Assembly: GCA_021813445.1 (NCBI GenBank)
Contig: JAKAKP010000130.1
Coordinates: 1 to 52,347, forward strand
Origin: Deltaproteobacteria bacterium
GTDB taxonomy: Bacteria; Desulfobacterota; Desulfobaccia; Desulfobaccales; 0-14-0-80-60-11
Length of the DNA: 52,347 bases
Reading direction: 5' to 3'
Shown: positions 38,919-50,266 of the stretch, piece by piece
How positions within the stretch are numbered: the stretch's first letter is position 1
Layout of the letters: every line of letters begins with the position of its first letter
The notes under the pieces: model-generated
Seen by the model: the letters and a program-made list of their open reading frames with translations, nothing else
Databases searched by the model: none
Told to the model about the DNA's origin: nothing
Position numbers and translations under genes: made by a program

Positions 38919-39514
38919 ACCTGGCGAAAAGAATTACGGGACTGGGGGCCCTGCTGATCGGGCCCATGTTGCTCCTGGCCGGCGTGGCTGGAGCCAGCGA
39001 GGCCGCCCACGGCGGCCACGGCGGCATTGATCCGGCCAAGGTGACGGACCTGATCCTGCGGACCGTTAACTTCGTGATCTTTGCCGGCATCCTCATCAAG
39101 TTGCTGGTCAAACCCGCCAAGGGCTTCTTCGCCAAACGGGCCCAGGATATCGCCCAATCCCTGGATGACCTGGAATCCCAGAAGGCTTCGGCCGCCAAGG
39201 CCCTGGCGGAAGCGGAAGCCAAGCTGGCGCAGGTGGCCGCGGAACGGGAAAAGATTATCCAGCAGTACATCGCCGAAGGCGAAATGGAGAAGGCCAAGAT
39301 TCTGGAGAAAGCGGAAATGGTGGCGGCCCGCATCAAAGAGATGGCGGCCATGACCATTGACCAGGAGACCAAAAAGGCGGTTCAGGAATTGAAACAGGAG
39401 ATCGCCGACCTGTCCACTAAGCTGGCCGAAGACCTCCTGAAAGAGAAAGTCACCTACGCCGACCAGTTGCAGTTGGTGGAGGAATATTTGAAGAAGGTGG
39501 TGGAAGCCCATTGA
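38915..39514 (+). CDS. atpF: ATP synthase subunit b
   Basis: The 199-residue product has an N-terminal leader-like segment (LGALLIGPMLLLAGVAGASE), a His/Gly-rich turn, the membrane helix (LRTVNFVIFAGILIKLLV) and a long coiled coil. The extra leader gives this b subunit the look of a cleavable signal peptide, known in some deltaproteobacterial b subunits. The ATG at 38915 overlaps the b' stop. It overlaps atpH at the 3' end. Confidence 0.9.
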   Translation: MNLAKRITGLGALLIGPMLLLAGVAGASEAAHGGHGGIDPAKVTDLILRTVNFVIFAGILIKLLVKPAKGFFAKRAQDIAQSLDDLESQKASAAKALAEAEAKLAQVAAEREKIIQQYIAEGEMEKAKILEKAEMVAARIKEMAAMTIDQETKKAVQELKQEIADLSTKLAEDLLKEKVTYADQLQLVEEYLKKVVEAH

Positions 39515-39519
39515 TCGAC

Positions 39520-40062
39520 ATGACCGTACCCCGACGCTATGCCAAAGCCCTGCTCACTTTGGGCAAGGATGACGGCAATTACAAGGCCTACGGGGAAGGG
39601 CTGCAAGGCTTCGCCCTTCTCCTGGAGCGGGAGCCGGAGCTCAAAGATGCCCTGCTCAATCCTATCTATGGCCGGGAGGACCGCCGCAAGCTGCTCCTCC
39701 GGATGATCGATCTTTTACAGATGGCCCCCATGGTGGGCAATCTGCTGAAGTTGTTGTTCGACAAGCATCGGTTGGGGGCCGTGGCCGGAGTCTCCCAGGC
39801 CTACCAGCAACTGATGGATGAATTGGAAAAAGTGAGCCGGGCCCGGGTCAAGGCCGCCATCGCCTTGGATGAAGGCGCCAAGGAGAGGCTGAAGAAGACC
39901 CTGGAGAAACTCACCGGCACCACCGTAGTGATGGAAGTCGAGGAAGATCCCGCGATCATCGGCGGGGTCCTGGCCCGGGTGGGAGACCTGGTGCTGGATG
40001 GCAGCGTGCGGACGCAGCTCTTTTCCTTAAAGGAATCATTAATAAAAGGCGAGGTCTTATAA
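39520..40062 (+). CDS. atpH: ATP synthase subunit delta
   Basis: The 180-residue protein matches AtpH/OSCP: VPRRYAKALLTLGKDDGNYK at the N-terminus, and VEEDPAIIGGVLARVGDLVL plus DGSVRTQLFSLKESL at the C-terminus. It joins the peripheral stalk to the top of F1. ATG 39520 is chosen; TTG 39511 overlaps atpF by four bases and is an alternative start. The atpA start follows immediately after the stop. Confidence 0.93.
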   Translation: MTVPRRYAKALLTLGKDDGNYKAYGEGLQGFALLLEREPELKDALLNPIYGREDRRKLLLRMIDLLQMAPMVGNLLKLLFDKHRLGAVAGVSQAYQQLMDELEKVSRARVKAAIALDEGAKERLKKTLEKLTGTTVVMEVEEDPAIIGGVLARVGDLVLDGSVRTQLFSLKESLIKGEVL

Positions 40063-41580
40063 ATGGAAATCAGAGCCGAGGAAATCAGCCAAATTATTCG
40101 CTCCCAAATCCGGGATTATGAAAAGAAGGTGGAGGTGGCCGAAACCGGCACCGTCCTGTCCGTGGGTGACGGCATCGCCCGGGTCCACGGAGTTGAGAAA
40201 TGCATGGCCATGGAGCTCCTGGAGTTCCCTGGCAGCATTTTCGGGATCGCCCTTAACCTGGAAGAGGACAACGTCGGTGTGGCCATCTTGGGTGAAGACA
40301 CCCACATCAAAGAAGGCGACATCGTTAAACGGACCGGCCGTATCGCCCAGGTGCCCGTAGGCGACGCAGTCCTGGGCCGGGTCATCGACCCGGTGGGCAA
40401 CCCCCTGGACGGCAAAGGCCCCATCGAAACCAAGGAATTCCGGCGCATTGAGGTCAAGGCCCCCGGCGTCATCGAGCGCCAGCCGGTGAATGAGCCTATG
40501 TACACCGGTTACAAGGCCATCGACGCCATGACTCCGGTAGGCCGCGGCCAGCGGGAACTGGTGATCGGCGACCGCCAGATCGGCAAAACCGCCCTCTGCG
40601 TCGACGCCATCATCAACCAGAAAGACTCCGGCGTGCTCTGCATTTACGTGGCCGTGGGTCAGAAGAAATCCACCGTGGCCCAGGTGGTGGACGCGCTGGA
40701 GCGCCACGGCGCCATGAAGCACACCATCGTGGTCAATGCGTCGGCTTCCGAGCCCGCGCCCATGCAGTACGTCGCCGCTTACTCCGGCTGCGCCATGGGC
40801 GAGTACTACCGGGATACCGGCCGCCACGCCCTGATCATTTATGACGATCTCACCAAGCAGGCCCAGGCTTACCGGCAGATCTCCCTGCTGCTCCGCCGGC
40901 CGCCGGGACGTGAGGCCTATCCTGGTGACATCTTCTATAACCACTCCCGCTTGTTGGAGCGGTCCGCCAAATTGAACGACGCCCTGGGAGGGGGGTCAAT
41001 GACGGCTCTGCCTATTATTGAGACCCAGCAGGGCGACGTGTCGGCCTACATTCCCACCAACGTTATTTCCATCACCGACGGCCAGGTGTACCTGGAGCCG
41101 GCTCTGTTCTTCTCCGGCGTCCGGCCCGCCATCAACGTCGGTCTGTCCGTGTCCCGGGTCGGTGGCGCCGCCCAGTGCAAGGCCATGAAACAGGTGGCCG
41201 GCTCCCTGCGGCTGGATTTGGCCCAGTACCGGGAACTGGCCGCGTTCGCCCAGTTCGGCTCCGAACTGGACAAGGCCACCCAGCAGCAGCTCAACCGGGG
41301 CGTGCGGCTGGTGGAAATCCTGAAGCAGCCGCAGTATGAGCCGCTGCCCATGGAAAAAGAGATCTCCATCCTTTACGCCGGCACCCGGGGCTTCCTGGAT
41401 AAGTATCCCCTGGACGTGCTGGCGGCTTACGAGCAGCAGCTCTATAGCTTCATGGAGTCCAAATACTCAGACGTCCTGGCCGACATCAAGGATTACAAAG
41501 AGTTCACCCCGGAACTCGATGCCCGGATGAAGTCGGTGCTGGAAGAGTTCGACACCGTATTCCAGCCCGCCACGGCGTAA
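40063..41580 (+). CDS. atpA: ATP synthase subunit alpha
   Basis: This 505-residue protein is the non-catalytic nucleotide-binding subunit of F1. The P-loop reads GDRQIGKT, where most homologues have GDRQTGKT. The other landmarks are standard, such as [15 protein letters not shown]-type [20 protein letters not shown] and [17 protein letters not shown]. Length and gene order are normal. Translation is coupled to atpH (no gap). Confidence 0.97.
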   Translation: MEIRAEEISQIIRSQIRDYEKKVEVAETGTVLSVGDGIARVHGVEKCMAMELLEFPGSIFGIALNLEEDNVGVAILGEDTHIKEGDIVKRTGRIAQVPVGDAVLGRVIDPVGNPLDGKGPIETKEFRRIEVKAPGVIERQPVNEPMYTGYKAIDAMTPVGRGQRELVIGDRQIGKTALCVDAIINQKDSGVLCIYVAVGQKKSTVAQVVDALERHGAMKHTIVVNASASEPAPMQYVAAYSGCAMGEYYRDTGRHALIIYDDLTKQAQAYRQISLLLRRPPGREAYPGDIFYNHSRLLERSAKLNDALGGGSMTALPIIETQQGDVSAYIPTNVISITDGQVYLEPALFFSGVRPAINVGLSVSRVGGAAQCKAMKQVAGSLRLDLAQYRELAAFAQFGSELDKATQQQLNRGVRLVEILKQPQYEPLPMEKEISILYAGTRGFLDKYPLDVLAAYEQQLYSFMESKYSDVLADIKDYKEFTPELDARMKSVLEEFDTVFQPATA

Positions 41581-41595
41581 GTTCGGGAGTACAGG

Positions 41596-42477
41596 ATGGC
41601 GACGCTACGAGATATCAGAAATAAGATCGCCGCGGTCAAAAAGACCCAGCAGATCACCAAGGCCATGAATATGGTCTCCGCCGCCAAGCTGCGGGGCGCC
41701 CAGTCGCGCATGGAAGGGTTCCGGCCTTATGCCGAAGCCTTCTCCATGATGCTGGGCAATATGGCGGGGCGGGTGGAGCCCGATATTCACCCCTTCTTCC
41801 AGAAGACGGAGCCGGTGACCAGGGTGGGTTTGGTATTGATGACCTCGGACCGGGGTTTGTGCGGCAGTTTTAACGTCAACCTCATCAACACCGCGGTGAA
41901 ATTCATGCGTGAGAAGGAAGCCGCGGGCATTGATGTTTCCCTGATCTGCGTGGGCCGCAAGGGCCGGGATTTTTTCCGGCGCCGCAAGATCGAGATGGCC
42001 GCCCAATACGTGGATGTCTGGAATAAGTTCGACTTCTCCAATGCGGTGACGGTGGCCCGGGAGATCATGAACATCTTCCTCTCCGGCGAGGTGCAGGAAG
42101 TGCACCTGGTTTACGCCACCTTCATCAACATGGCGATTCAAAAGCCCAAGATGGTGCAGCTCCTGCCCATTCAGCCGGAAGAGACTACGGAAGAGGCGGC
42201 GGAGGCCGGGGCGAAGGTTGAATATCTTTTTGAACCGCCCATGGAGCAGTTCCTGGAGTTCCTGCTGCCCAAGTATATCAACGTGCAGGTGTACCACGGC
42301 TTCCTGGAAAACAACGCCAGCGAGCACGCGGCCCGGATGACCGCCATGGACAACGCCCAGAGCAACTGCAAAGAGATGATCACCCAGCTTACCCTGGTGA
42401 TGAACAAGGCCCGGCAGGCGGCCATTACCAAAGAACTGATGGATATCGTGGGCGGGGCTGAGGCCCTTAAAGGCTAA
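41596..42477 (+). CDS. atpG: ATP synthase subunit gamma
   Basis: The 293-residue central-stalk subunit has the conserved N-terminus ATLRDIRNKIAAVKKTQQIT, the SDRGLCGSFN block and the C-terminal AMDNAQSNCKEMITQLTLVM with NKARQAAIT following. It rotates inside the alpha/beta ring. Start and stop fit the operon, 15 bases after atpA and 30 before atpD. Confidence 0.96.
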   Translation: MATLRDIRNKIAAVKKTQQITKAMNMVSAAKLRGAQSRMEGFRPYAEAFSMMLGNMAGRVEPDIHPFFQKTEPVTRVGLVLMTSDRGLCGSFNVNLINTAVKFMREKEAAGIDVSLICVGRKGRDFFRRRKIEMAAQYVDVWNKFDFSNAVTVAREIMNIFLSGEVQEVHLVYATFINMAIQKPKMVQLLPIQPEETTEEAAEAGAKVEYLFEPPMEQFLEFLLPKYINVQVYHGFLENNASEHAARMTAMDNAQSNCKEMITQLTLVMNKARQAAITKELMDIVGGAEALKG

Positions 42478-42492
42478 GGCCGCCCGGATTAG

Positions 42493-43917
<1,425 letters not shown>

Positions 43918-43935
43918 GGCGGGAGGGTGTAACCC

Positions 43936-44343
43936 ATGGCAGAAAAACAACTCCTGTTGGAGGTAGTGACTCCCGACCGCAAGGTGCTGTCCACCGATGC
44001 GGATGTGGTGGTGTGCCCGGGAGTGGAAGGCCAGTTCGGCGTCCTGGTGGGCCACATCCCCTTCCTGAGCGCCCTGGACATCGGCGAGATGTACTATAAG
44101 CTCGGCGGCAAGACGGAGTACCTGGCGGTGAGCGGCGGTTTCGCCGAAGTCACCGGTTCCAAGGTGACCATCGTCGCCGAATCCGCCGAAGTCGGCCACG
44201 AAATCGACGTGGAACGGGCGAAACGGGCTAAGGAACGGGCCGAGAAACGGATGGCCGCAGGCAAGACCGCGGACCTCGACTGGGCCCGGGCCGAAGCCGC
44301 CCTGCGCCGCTCCCTGGTCCGCGCCAAGGTGGCCGCCCGGTAA
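43936..44343 (+). CDS. atpC: ATP synthase subunit epsilon
   Basis: The 135-residue product has the beta-sandwich ([53 protein letters not shown]) and the C-terminal two-helix domain that can inhibit F1. It starts after GGCGGGAGGGTGTAACCC and closes the operon. A strong terminator follows the stop. Confidence 0.95.
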   Translation: MAEKQLLLEVVTPDRKVLSTDADVVVCPGVEGQFGVLVGHIPFLSALDIGEMYYKLGGKTEYLAVSGGFAEVTGSKVTIVAESAEVGHEIDVERAKRAKERAEKRMAAGKTADLDWARAEAALRRSLVRAKVAAR

Positions 44344-44370
44344 GGCACCGATAATCAGACAATCAATCCA

Positions 44371-44405
44371 AAGGCAAGCCCGGAAACCCGGGCTTGCCTT
44401 TTCAT
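44371..44405 (+). terminator. Terminator of the ATP synthase operon
   Basis: A 13-pair stem AAGGCAAGCCCGG/CCGGGCTTGCCTT with a short loop is followed by TTTTC and an AT-rich stretch, 27 bases after the atpC stop. Confidence 0.92.
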
Positions 44406-44816
44406 TTTTACAAATTACCGGTTATTATATATCCTTAATGGGTAATCATTTTGATACCGAGTTGCATTCTAACGGCGTGGGTTTGTAGGGGGGCACCCAT
44501 GTGTGCCCCCTGGACGTTCGCAAAAGCACAATCCTTCGCTTTCTAAAGATAAATTATGATAATAGAATTAACGCAGGGGTATTGCGGCCGCCGGGGCGGA
44601 CACACGGGTCCGCCCCTACAGAAAAATTGCCGTTAGATTGCAACTCGGTATGAGAAACCATATCCTGGTGGCACAGGCGTCCCACCTGTGCTCTATCCCA
44701 GGGGATTCCCAGATAAAGTTGGTAGCCGCAGACGTTAGCCTGTCTCGACTTGGAAACGTTGGGCAAAAAAGCGCAGGCTAAAGCCTGCGGCTACCAGCGA
44801 ATGATAATGACGTGTC
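44406..44816. repeat. Noncoding region with dispersed repeats
   Basis: The 410 bases after the terminator hold no gene. TACCGAGTTGCATTCTAACG (44455-44474) is matched in inverted form by CGTTAGATTGCAACTCGGTA near 44629-44648, one mismatch. GTAGCCGCAGACGTTAGCCT and GCAGGCTAAAGCCTGCGGCT make a further inverted pair near 44722-44796. GGGGGCACCCATGTGTGCCC forms a hairpin. These are typical dispersed intergenic repeats. Confidence 0.6.
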
Positions 44817-45014
44817 ATGAAGATAACCTATGATCCAGAAGTGGATGTGCTGAGAATAATATTCAGCAATGCCCCCATCGAAGAAAGCGATGAGGACAAG
44901 CCCGGCGTGATCATTGACTATGACAAAGACGGCAATGTCGTGGGGATGGAGATTTTGGATGCCTCCAAGCGCATGGATAATCCCCGGGCGGTGGATTATG
45001 CGGTGATGGATTAA
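44817..45014 (+). CDS. DUF2283-family protein
   Basis: The 65-residue product has KITYDPEVDVLRIIFSNAPI, EESDEDKPGVIIDYDKDGNV and VGMEILDASKR, matching the DUF2283 family. These are small beta-rich proteins of unknown function, often found beside toxin-antitoxin genes. It is followed 9 bases later by the broken DUF2971 gene. Confidence 0.85.
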   Translation: MKITYDPEVDVLRIIFSNAPIEESDEDKPGVIIDYDKDGNVVGMEILDASKRMDNPRAVDYAVMD

Positions 45015-45023
45015 TTATTCTTT

Positions 45024-45881
45024 ATGAATAAGAGTGAAAACATCCTATATCATTATACCTCCCTTGATGGTTTGTTGGGAATTATCAAGGACAAAGCTAT
45101 TTGGGCAACTAATATCCTTTATTTAAATGATGCCAGCGAGATAAATTATTCAAAGAGATTGCTTATTGATCAGATTTATGCGTATAAGAATGATATCCTA
45201 ATGGATAAGGAATCTATTTATAAGCTAAAATTTATTGATAAATTAATTGATAATATCAATGAATATATTACCGATAAAGAACATTCTGGGTTTTTTGTAT
45301 GTTCTTTTTCAGAAAAGAAAGATCTATTAAGCCAATGGCGCGGGTATTGTCCAGAAGGTATCGGATTAAGTCTATGATTCAGTTTAAGAAAAATGAGAGA
45401 AGTTAGTAGATATAATGAATGTTCTTTAAATAAATGTATCTATGAAGAGCAAAGACAACAAAGTCAGATAAGAGGGATTATTGATAAAATATTTGTACAA
45501 TTCGATGCAACGCGTTTTGAAGAAGATCGTGAAGGATAAGAATTTATTTTATTCGTTGATTTATATATAGATTTCTTAAAATTAGCTCCAACTTTCAAGC
45601 ATCCGAAATTTAAGGAGGAAAAAGAATGGAGGATAATTAAGAGTCTGAAACCTAAAGAAGATAGTGAATTAATTAAATACCGGTCAGGCCAATCAATGAT
45701 TGTCCCCTTTATAGAAATTCCTTTGCCAAAGGAAGAAGATAATTTAATTATAGATGAGATTATGGTGGGGCCAACGCATGATCGTAATCTTTCAAAAGCC
45801 TCTGTGGAAATGTTATTAAGTTCAAAGAATGTGAAATTTGATAAAGTTCAATATTCGACAATTCCTTACAGAAATTGGTGA
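45024..45881 (+). pseudogene. DUF2971-like gene with two in-frame stops
   Basis: The frame begins NILYHYTSLDGLLGIIKDKA, WATNILYLNDASE and continues with FFVCSFSEKKDLLSQWRGYC, the DUF2971 pattern common in defence-related loci. It is interrupted by TGA (45375-45377) and TAA (45537-45539) but otherwise stays in one frame to the end at 45881, giving about 285 codons. The coding is AT-rich, unlike the GC-rich neighbours, indicating transfer. Two nonsense changes and no shift suggest recent decay. Its former function is unknown. Confidence 0.75.
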
Positions 45882-45940
45882 TTGAAGAGGAATCTTTGAT
45901 AATCTCTGGCATAAAGAGTGCATAAAGATAAAGGATGGAG

Positions 45941-47332
45941 ATGCTAACCGAAAAAATCACTGCCGTCATCCTGGCTGCGGGGCAGGGGACCCGCATGAAA
46001 TCCAGCCACCCCAAGGTGTTGCACCAGATCCTGGGGCGGCCCATGATTACCTATCTTTTGGATACCCTTATCAATCTGGGAATCGGAGATATCCTGCTGG
46101 TGGTGGGTTATCAGGCTGAGAAAGTCCAGGAGGCCCTGAAGGATTACCCGGTGCGCTTCGTGGTCCAGGAGCCCCAGTTGGGCACGGGCCACGCGGTACA
46201 GGTGGCCATGGCCGCGGTGCCTGAAGAAACCCGAGAGGTTATGGTCCTCTGCGGCGACGCGCCCTTGATCTCCGGAGATAGCATCCAGGCACTCCGGCAG
46301 TTGCATAAAAACCAAGAGGCCGTAGTGATCATTCAGACCGTAGTCCTCCCGGACGGCCTGCACTACGGCCGGGTGGTGCGGGATGAGGCGGGCCGGGTCA
46401 CTGCGGTGCTGCAATCCAAGGATTCCAAAGACCGCCCGGAGATTCTGGCGATTCGCGAGATCAATACTGGAGTGTATGTCTTTGACAATCCCTTTCTCCG
46501 GGAAGCCTTACAAAAAATCCCCAAGAGCCCGGTCACCGGGGAAATCTATCTCACCGACCTGATTCATATTGCCCGGGAGCAGGGCCGGGTGGTGGAGGCC
46601 CTCATCGACCCGGATGTCGATAAACTTCTGGGCATTAACAGCCGGGCGGAGCTGGCCGCGGCCACCCAGACGGTGAAACGCCAGATCAATGCCCGGCACA
46701 TGGACGGGGGCGTCACTCTTATCGACCCGGAGTCCACCTACATTGAGCCCCTGGTGCGCATCGGCCGGGACACGGTGATCTATCCCAACGTCTATCTCCA
46801 GGGCCGGACCGTCATCGGCGAGAACTGCCTCATCGAGTCCACCGTGAAGATCGTGGATTCGACCCTGGAAGACGGGGTCCATATCAAGATGGGCTGCGTC
46901 ATCAACCAGAGCCGCATTGCGGAAGGAGCAGATATGGGACCCTTTGCCCATCTCCGTCCCGGCGCCGACCTGCGGCAACGGGTGCACGTGGGCAATTTCG
47001 TGGAGGTGAAAAAATCGGTGCTCCATGAAGGGGTGAAGGCCGGGCACCTCACCTACCTGGGGGACGCGGACGTGGGGCCGGGCACCAACGTGGGCGCGGG
47101 CACCATTACCTGCAATTATGACGGCGTTAAGAAGCATAAAACCACGATAGAAGAGGGGGCTTTTATCGGCAGCAATACTGCCCTGGTGGCGCCGGTGACC
47201 ATCGGCAAAGGCGCTTACGTGGGCGCCGGCTCCACCATTACCAAGGACGTGCCCCCGGATAAATTGGGTATCGGCAGAGCGCGGCAGGTAAATCTGGAGC
47301 GGCGGTTCATCGCCAGGAAAAAGGAAGAATAA
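45941..47332 (+). CDS. glmU: Bifunctional UDP-GlcNAc pyrophosphorylase/GlcN-1-P acetyltransferase
   Basis: This enzyme of about 463 residues makes UDP-N-acetylglucosamine for wall and lipopolysaccharide synthesis. The N-terminal uridyltransferase shows VILAAGQGTRMKSSHPKVLH and LCGDAPLI. The C-terminal left-handed beta-helix acetyltransferase shows RPGADLRQRVHVGNFVEVKK and GAGTITCNYDGV. GGATGGAG precedes ATG 45941; 45935 is an alternative. It lies near glmS, the first enzyme of the same pathway. Confidence 0.96.
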   Translation: MLTEKITAVILAAGQGTRMKSSHPKVLHQILGRPMITYLLDTLINLGIGDILLVVGYQAEKVQEALKDYPVRFVVQEPQLGTGHAVQVAMAAVPEETREVMVLCGDAPLISGDSIQALRQLHKNQEAVVIIQTVVLPDGLHYGRVVRDEAGRVTAVLQSKDSKDRPEILAIREINTGVYVFDNPFLREALQKIPKSPVTGEIYLTDLIHIAREQGRVVEALIDPDVDKLLGINSRAELAAATQTVKRQINARHMDGGVTLIDPESTYIEPLVRIGRDTVIYPNVYLQGRTVIGENCLIESTVKIVDSTLEDGVHIKMGCVINQSRIAEGADMGPFAHLRPGADLRQRVHVGNFVEVKKSVLHEGVKAGHLTYLGDADVGPGTNVGAGTITCNYDGVKKHKTTIEEGAFIGSNTALVAPVTIGKGAYVGAGSTITKDVPPDKLGIGRARQVNLERRFIARKKEE

Positions 47333-47349
47333 GCAGTGGCCAGTGGCCA

Positions 47350-48219
47350 GTGGTCAGAATTATAGGGCGGCCTGTGGCCGGCGTCAGGAAACGGTGGACG
47401 CAGCTCGTCCTATTGCTGGCTACCTTGGGACTATGTCTGGGGGTCCTGCTAATTTGCGGTTATGCGCTTGTTGCCAAGCCGAACTATGAGGGGTTGAACT
47501 TCGTGCAGCGCTTCGTGGTGGGGCGGGCGCTGGCCCAATGGGAAAGGCAGGTGGAGGCTCTGCCGGAGGATCAGCGGGTCCTGGTGGATTATGACTATCT
47601 GCTGGGAAAGTTGAATTTTCTTGAGAAAATGGTGGTGCGGCGGATTTTTACCATTCCTCCGGGGGAATTGGGCTTCCAGGGGCCGTTCCATGGCCTGAAG
47701 AAGCCGGTTAACCTGGTCAAGATCGCTCCCTGGACTTATAAACAATATGGCCGGGAACTGTCCACCGGCACCCAATATTGTCCCGAAGCATCCTATAACG
47801 ACTACTTGCGGATGATGGCGCAGATGCGCCGGGACCTGGGCCGGGAGTTATTCATTGAAAGCGGCTACCGGTCACCCGGCTTCCAGGCCTTTAATTTTCT
47901 CCGTTATCTGGTTATAAGCCACGATTATTCTTTAATGAGAACCGCCCGGCTGAATGCCCTGCCCGGCTACAGCGAACACGGCGATCCGGTCAATAATGCC
48001 CTTGATTTTATCAACGCCGAGGGCATCAGCGGGGAGAACCCGGGGCAGACCGCAGAGGACTTCGAGAGGCTGCCAGAGTATCAGTGGCTGCTTAAGCATG
48101 CCCATGAATTCAATTTTTACCTGTCTTATCCCCGGGGCAATCCCTGGGGAATCTCCTTTGAACCCTGGCACTGGCATTGGGAGAAGCCCTCTCCTGATCA
48201 GGAGATTAAAACAAAATGA
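47350..48219 (+). CDS. M15/VanY-like D-Ala-D-Ala carboxypeptidase
   Basis: The 289-residue product has one N-terminal membrane anchor (LVLLLATLGLCLGVLLICGY) and a periplasmic M15 domain. The zinc signature is visible in GYSEHGDPVNNALDF (S-x-H-x6-D-like, slightly altered spacing) and EPWHWHWE. These enzymes trim peptidoglycan stems. It lies between glmU and glmS, all wall-precursor genes. The start is uncertain: GTG 47350 or a later GTG near 47374, because a CAGTGGCCAGTGG repeat covers the upstream side. Confidence 0.78.
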   Translation: MVRIIGRPVAGVRKRWTQLVLLLATLGLCLGVLLICGYALVAKPNYEGLNFVQRFVVGRALAQWERQVEALPEDQRVLVDYDYLLGKLNFLEKMVVRRIFTIPPGELGFQGPFHGLKKPVNLVKIAPWTYKQYGRELSTGTQYCPEASYNDYLRMMAQMRRDLGRELFIESGYRSPGFQAFNFLRYLVISHDYSLMRTARLNALPGYSEHGDPVNNALDFINAEGISGENPGQTAEDFERLPEYQWLLKHAHEFNFYLSYPRGNPWGISFEPWHWHWEKPSPDQEIKTK

Positions 48220-48303
48220 AGAGAGCCTCTGGCAAAATTGTCATCCTGAGGGACCGGCTCAGCATGACAAAGTAATTCAAATCAAGGGAAAATTGAGGTC
48301 TAT

Positions 48304-50133
48304 ATGTGCGGCATTATCGGTTATTTGGGGCCCCAGGAGGCCATGCCCATCATCCTGGACGGCCTGAAACGTTTGGAATATAGGGGGTACGATTCCGCGG
48401 GCATGGCGGTCATCGGCGACCATGGGATGGCCATCCGCCGCAGCCTGGGGAAGTTGAAGGAACTGGAGAACAAGCTGCGCCAGGACCCCCTGCCGGGTCA
48501 GGTGGGCATCGGCCACACCCGTTGGGCCACCCACGGCCGGCCCTCCGAGGCCAACGCCCATCCTCACCAGGTGGGGGAGATCGCGGTGGTGCATAACGGC
48601 ATCATCGAAAACTACCTGGAGCTCAAAGAGCAGTTGCTCAAAGAAGGCCATCGCTTCGCGTCGGAGACGGACACGGAGATCGTTTCCCATCTTATTGTTA
48701 AGCACTTGCAGCAGGGCGCGGCCTACCTGGAGGCCGTGCGCCTGGCCTTAAAAGAGATCAGAGGCTCTTATGCCCTGGTGATCATCAATGCCCGGGAGCC
48801 CCGCATGCTGGTGGCTGCGCGCAAGGAGAGCCCCCTGATTCTGGGTCTGGGAGAGGGAGAATATTTCCTGGCCTCGGACATCCCGGCCATCCTTCCCTAC
48901 ACCCGGCGGGTGATCTTTCTGGAAGACCACGACCTGGTGGTGGTGCAAGACGGCCAATATTTGCTCCAGGACCAGGAAGGGCAAAAGCTGGATAGGCCGG
49001 TCAACCAAATCAATTGGAGCCCGGCCATGGCGGAGAAGGCGGGCTACAAGCATTTCATGCAGAAAGAAATCTTCGAGCAGCCCCGTGCCCTCATCGACAC
49101 CTTCCGGGGCCGCATCAACCCGGACCTGGGGGAAGTGGTCCTGGAGGAAATCTCCCTGACCCCCGAGGACATCCGGGGTTTGAAGAAGGTCTTTCTGGTG
49201 GCCTGCGGTACCTCCTACCATGCGGCCATGGTGGGTAAACAGATCATCGAAAGCCTCTGCCGCCTGCCCGTGGAGGTGGACCTGGGCTCAGAATTCCGCT
49301 ATCGCCAGCCCCTGGTGGATGCAGGGACCTTGCTCATTCCCATCTCCCAATCCGGAGAGACCGCGGATACCCGGGCGGGCCTCTCCGCGGGCAAGGAATT
49401 GGGGGCCAAGACCCTGGCCATCGTCAACGCCGTGGGCTCCAGCATCGCCCGGGACGCGGGCAGCGTCTTTTATACCCACGCGGGCCCGGAGATCGGGGTG
49501 GCCTCCACCAAGGCCTTTACCACCCAACTGGTGGCGCTCTATCTCATCGCCCTGTACCTGGCCCAACACCTGGGAAGGCTCGACCGCTCTGAGATCCGCC
49601 AGCGCTTGGCCCAGCTACTGAAACTTCCCACCTGGGTCCAGGAGACCCTGGACCGGGATCATGAAATCCGGGAAATCGCCCGGCGCTATATGACCGCCCA
49701 TAATTTCCTCTACCTGGGCCGCAGCCTCCATTACCCCATCGCCCTGGAGGGGGCCCTGAAACTCAAGGAAATCTCCTATATCCACGCGGAAGGTTACGCT
49801 GCCGGGGAGATGAAACACGGCCCCATCGCCCTGATCGATGAGAAGATGCCGGTGGTGGTGCTGGCCAGCCGCAGCCCGGTCCTGGAGAAGGTCCAGGGCA
49901 ATATCGAGGAAGTGGCGGCCCGGGGGGGCCGCATCATCGCCCTCACTGAGAGCGACAATTACCTGGTGCAAGAACGGGTGGAAAGCGTCATCACCGTGCC
50001 CGCCGTGCCCCTGGAGCTCTCTCCCATCGTCCTGGTGGTGCCTTTGCAGCTCCTGGCCTACCATATCGCCGATCTGAGGGGCACCGACGTGGACCAGCCC
50101 CGCAACCTGGCCAAGAGCGTCACGGTGGAATAA
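48304..50133 (+). CDS. glmS: Glutamine-fructose-6-phosphate aminotransferase
   Basis: The 609-residue enzyme converts fructose-6-phosphate and glutamine to glucosamine-6-phosphate. Cys2 of CGIIGYLG is the N-terminal nucleophile for glutamine hydrolysis. Two SIS sugar isomerase domains follow, with KKVFLVACGTSYHAAMVG, ISQSGETADT and the C-terminal KSVTVE. No ribozyme-like structure is evident upstream. A terminator follows. Confidence 0.97.
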   Translation: MCGIIGYLGPQEAMPIILDGLKRLEYRGYDSAGMAVIGDHGMAIRRSLGKLKELENKLRQDPLPGQVGIGHTRWATHGRPSEANAHPHQVGEIAVVHNGIIENYLELKEQLLKEGHRFASETDTEIVSHLIVKHLQQGAAYLEAVRLALKEIRGSYALVIINAREPRMLVAARKESPLILGLGEGEYFLASDIPAILPYTRRVIFLEDHDLVVVQDGQYLLQDQEGQKLDRPVNQINWSPAMAEKAGYKHFMQKEIFEQPRALIDTFRGRINPDLGEVVLEEISLTPEDIRGLKKVFLVACGTSYHAAMVGKQIIESLCRLPVEVDLGSEFRYRQPLVDAGTLLIPISQSGETADTRAGLSAGKELGAKTLAIVNAVGSSIARDAGSVFYTHAGPEIGVASTKAFTTQLVALYLIALYLAQHLGRLDRSEIRQRLAQLLKLPTWVQETLDRDHEIREIARRYMTAHNFLYLGRSLHYPIALEGALKLKEISYIHAEGYAAGEMKHGPIALIDEKMPVVVLASRSPVLEKVQGNIEEVAARGGRIIALTESDNYLVQERVESVITVPAVPLELSPIVLVVPLQLLAYHIADLRGTDVDQPRNLAKSVTVE

Positions 50134-50143
50134 AGGGATTCAC

Positions 50144-50265
50144 CACAGAGACACAAAGAGCACGGAGGAACACAGAGAAAATATTTGAGGTCCGGCGGAA
50201 CCGCCGGACCTCAATTTTTTTCCCCTCTGTGTATCTCTGTGTCCTCTGTGCCTCTGTGGTGAATC
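50144..50265. repeat. Long inverted repeat enclosing a terminator
   Basis: CACCACAGAGACACAAAGAG near 50151 is matched in inverted form by CTCTGTGCCTCTGTGGTGAA near 50245. Between them lies a near-perfect hairpin with a T run. This type of CACAGAGG repeat is widespread in environmental genomes. Confidence 0.7.
50185..50221 (+). terminator. Terminator after glmS
   Basis: TTGAGGTCCGGCGG (50185-50198) and CCGCCGGACCTCAA (50201-50214) form a perfect 14-pair stem with loop AA, followed by seven T. It can also serve the convergent gene from the right. Confidence 0.93.
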
Positions 50266-50266
50266 T

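Noticed and set aside
40560-40590. T-to-I change in the alpha-subunit P-loop as a loss of function
   Set aside because: The alpha subunit is non-catalytic, the core GKT is intact and the rest of the operon is normal.
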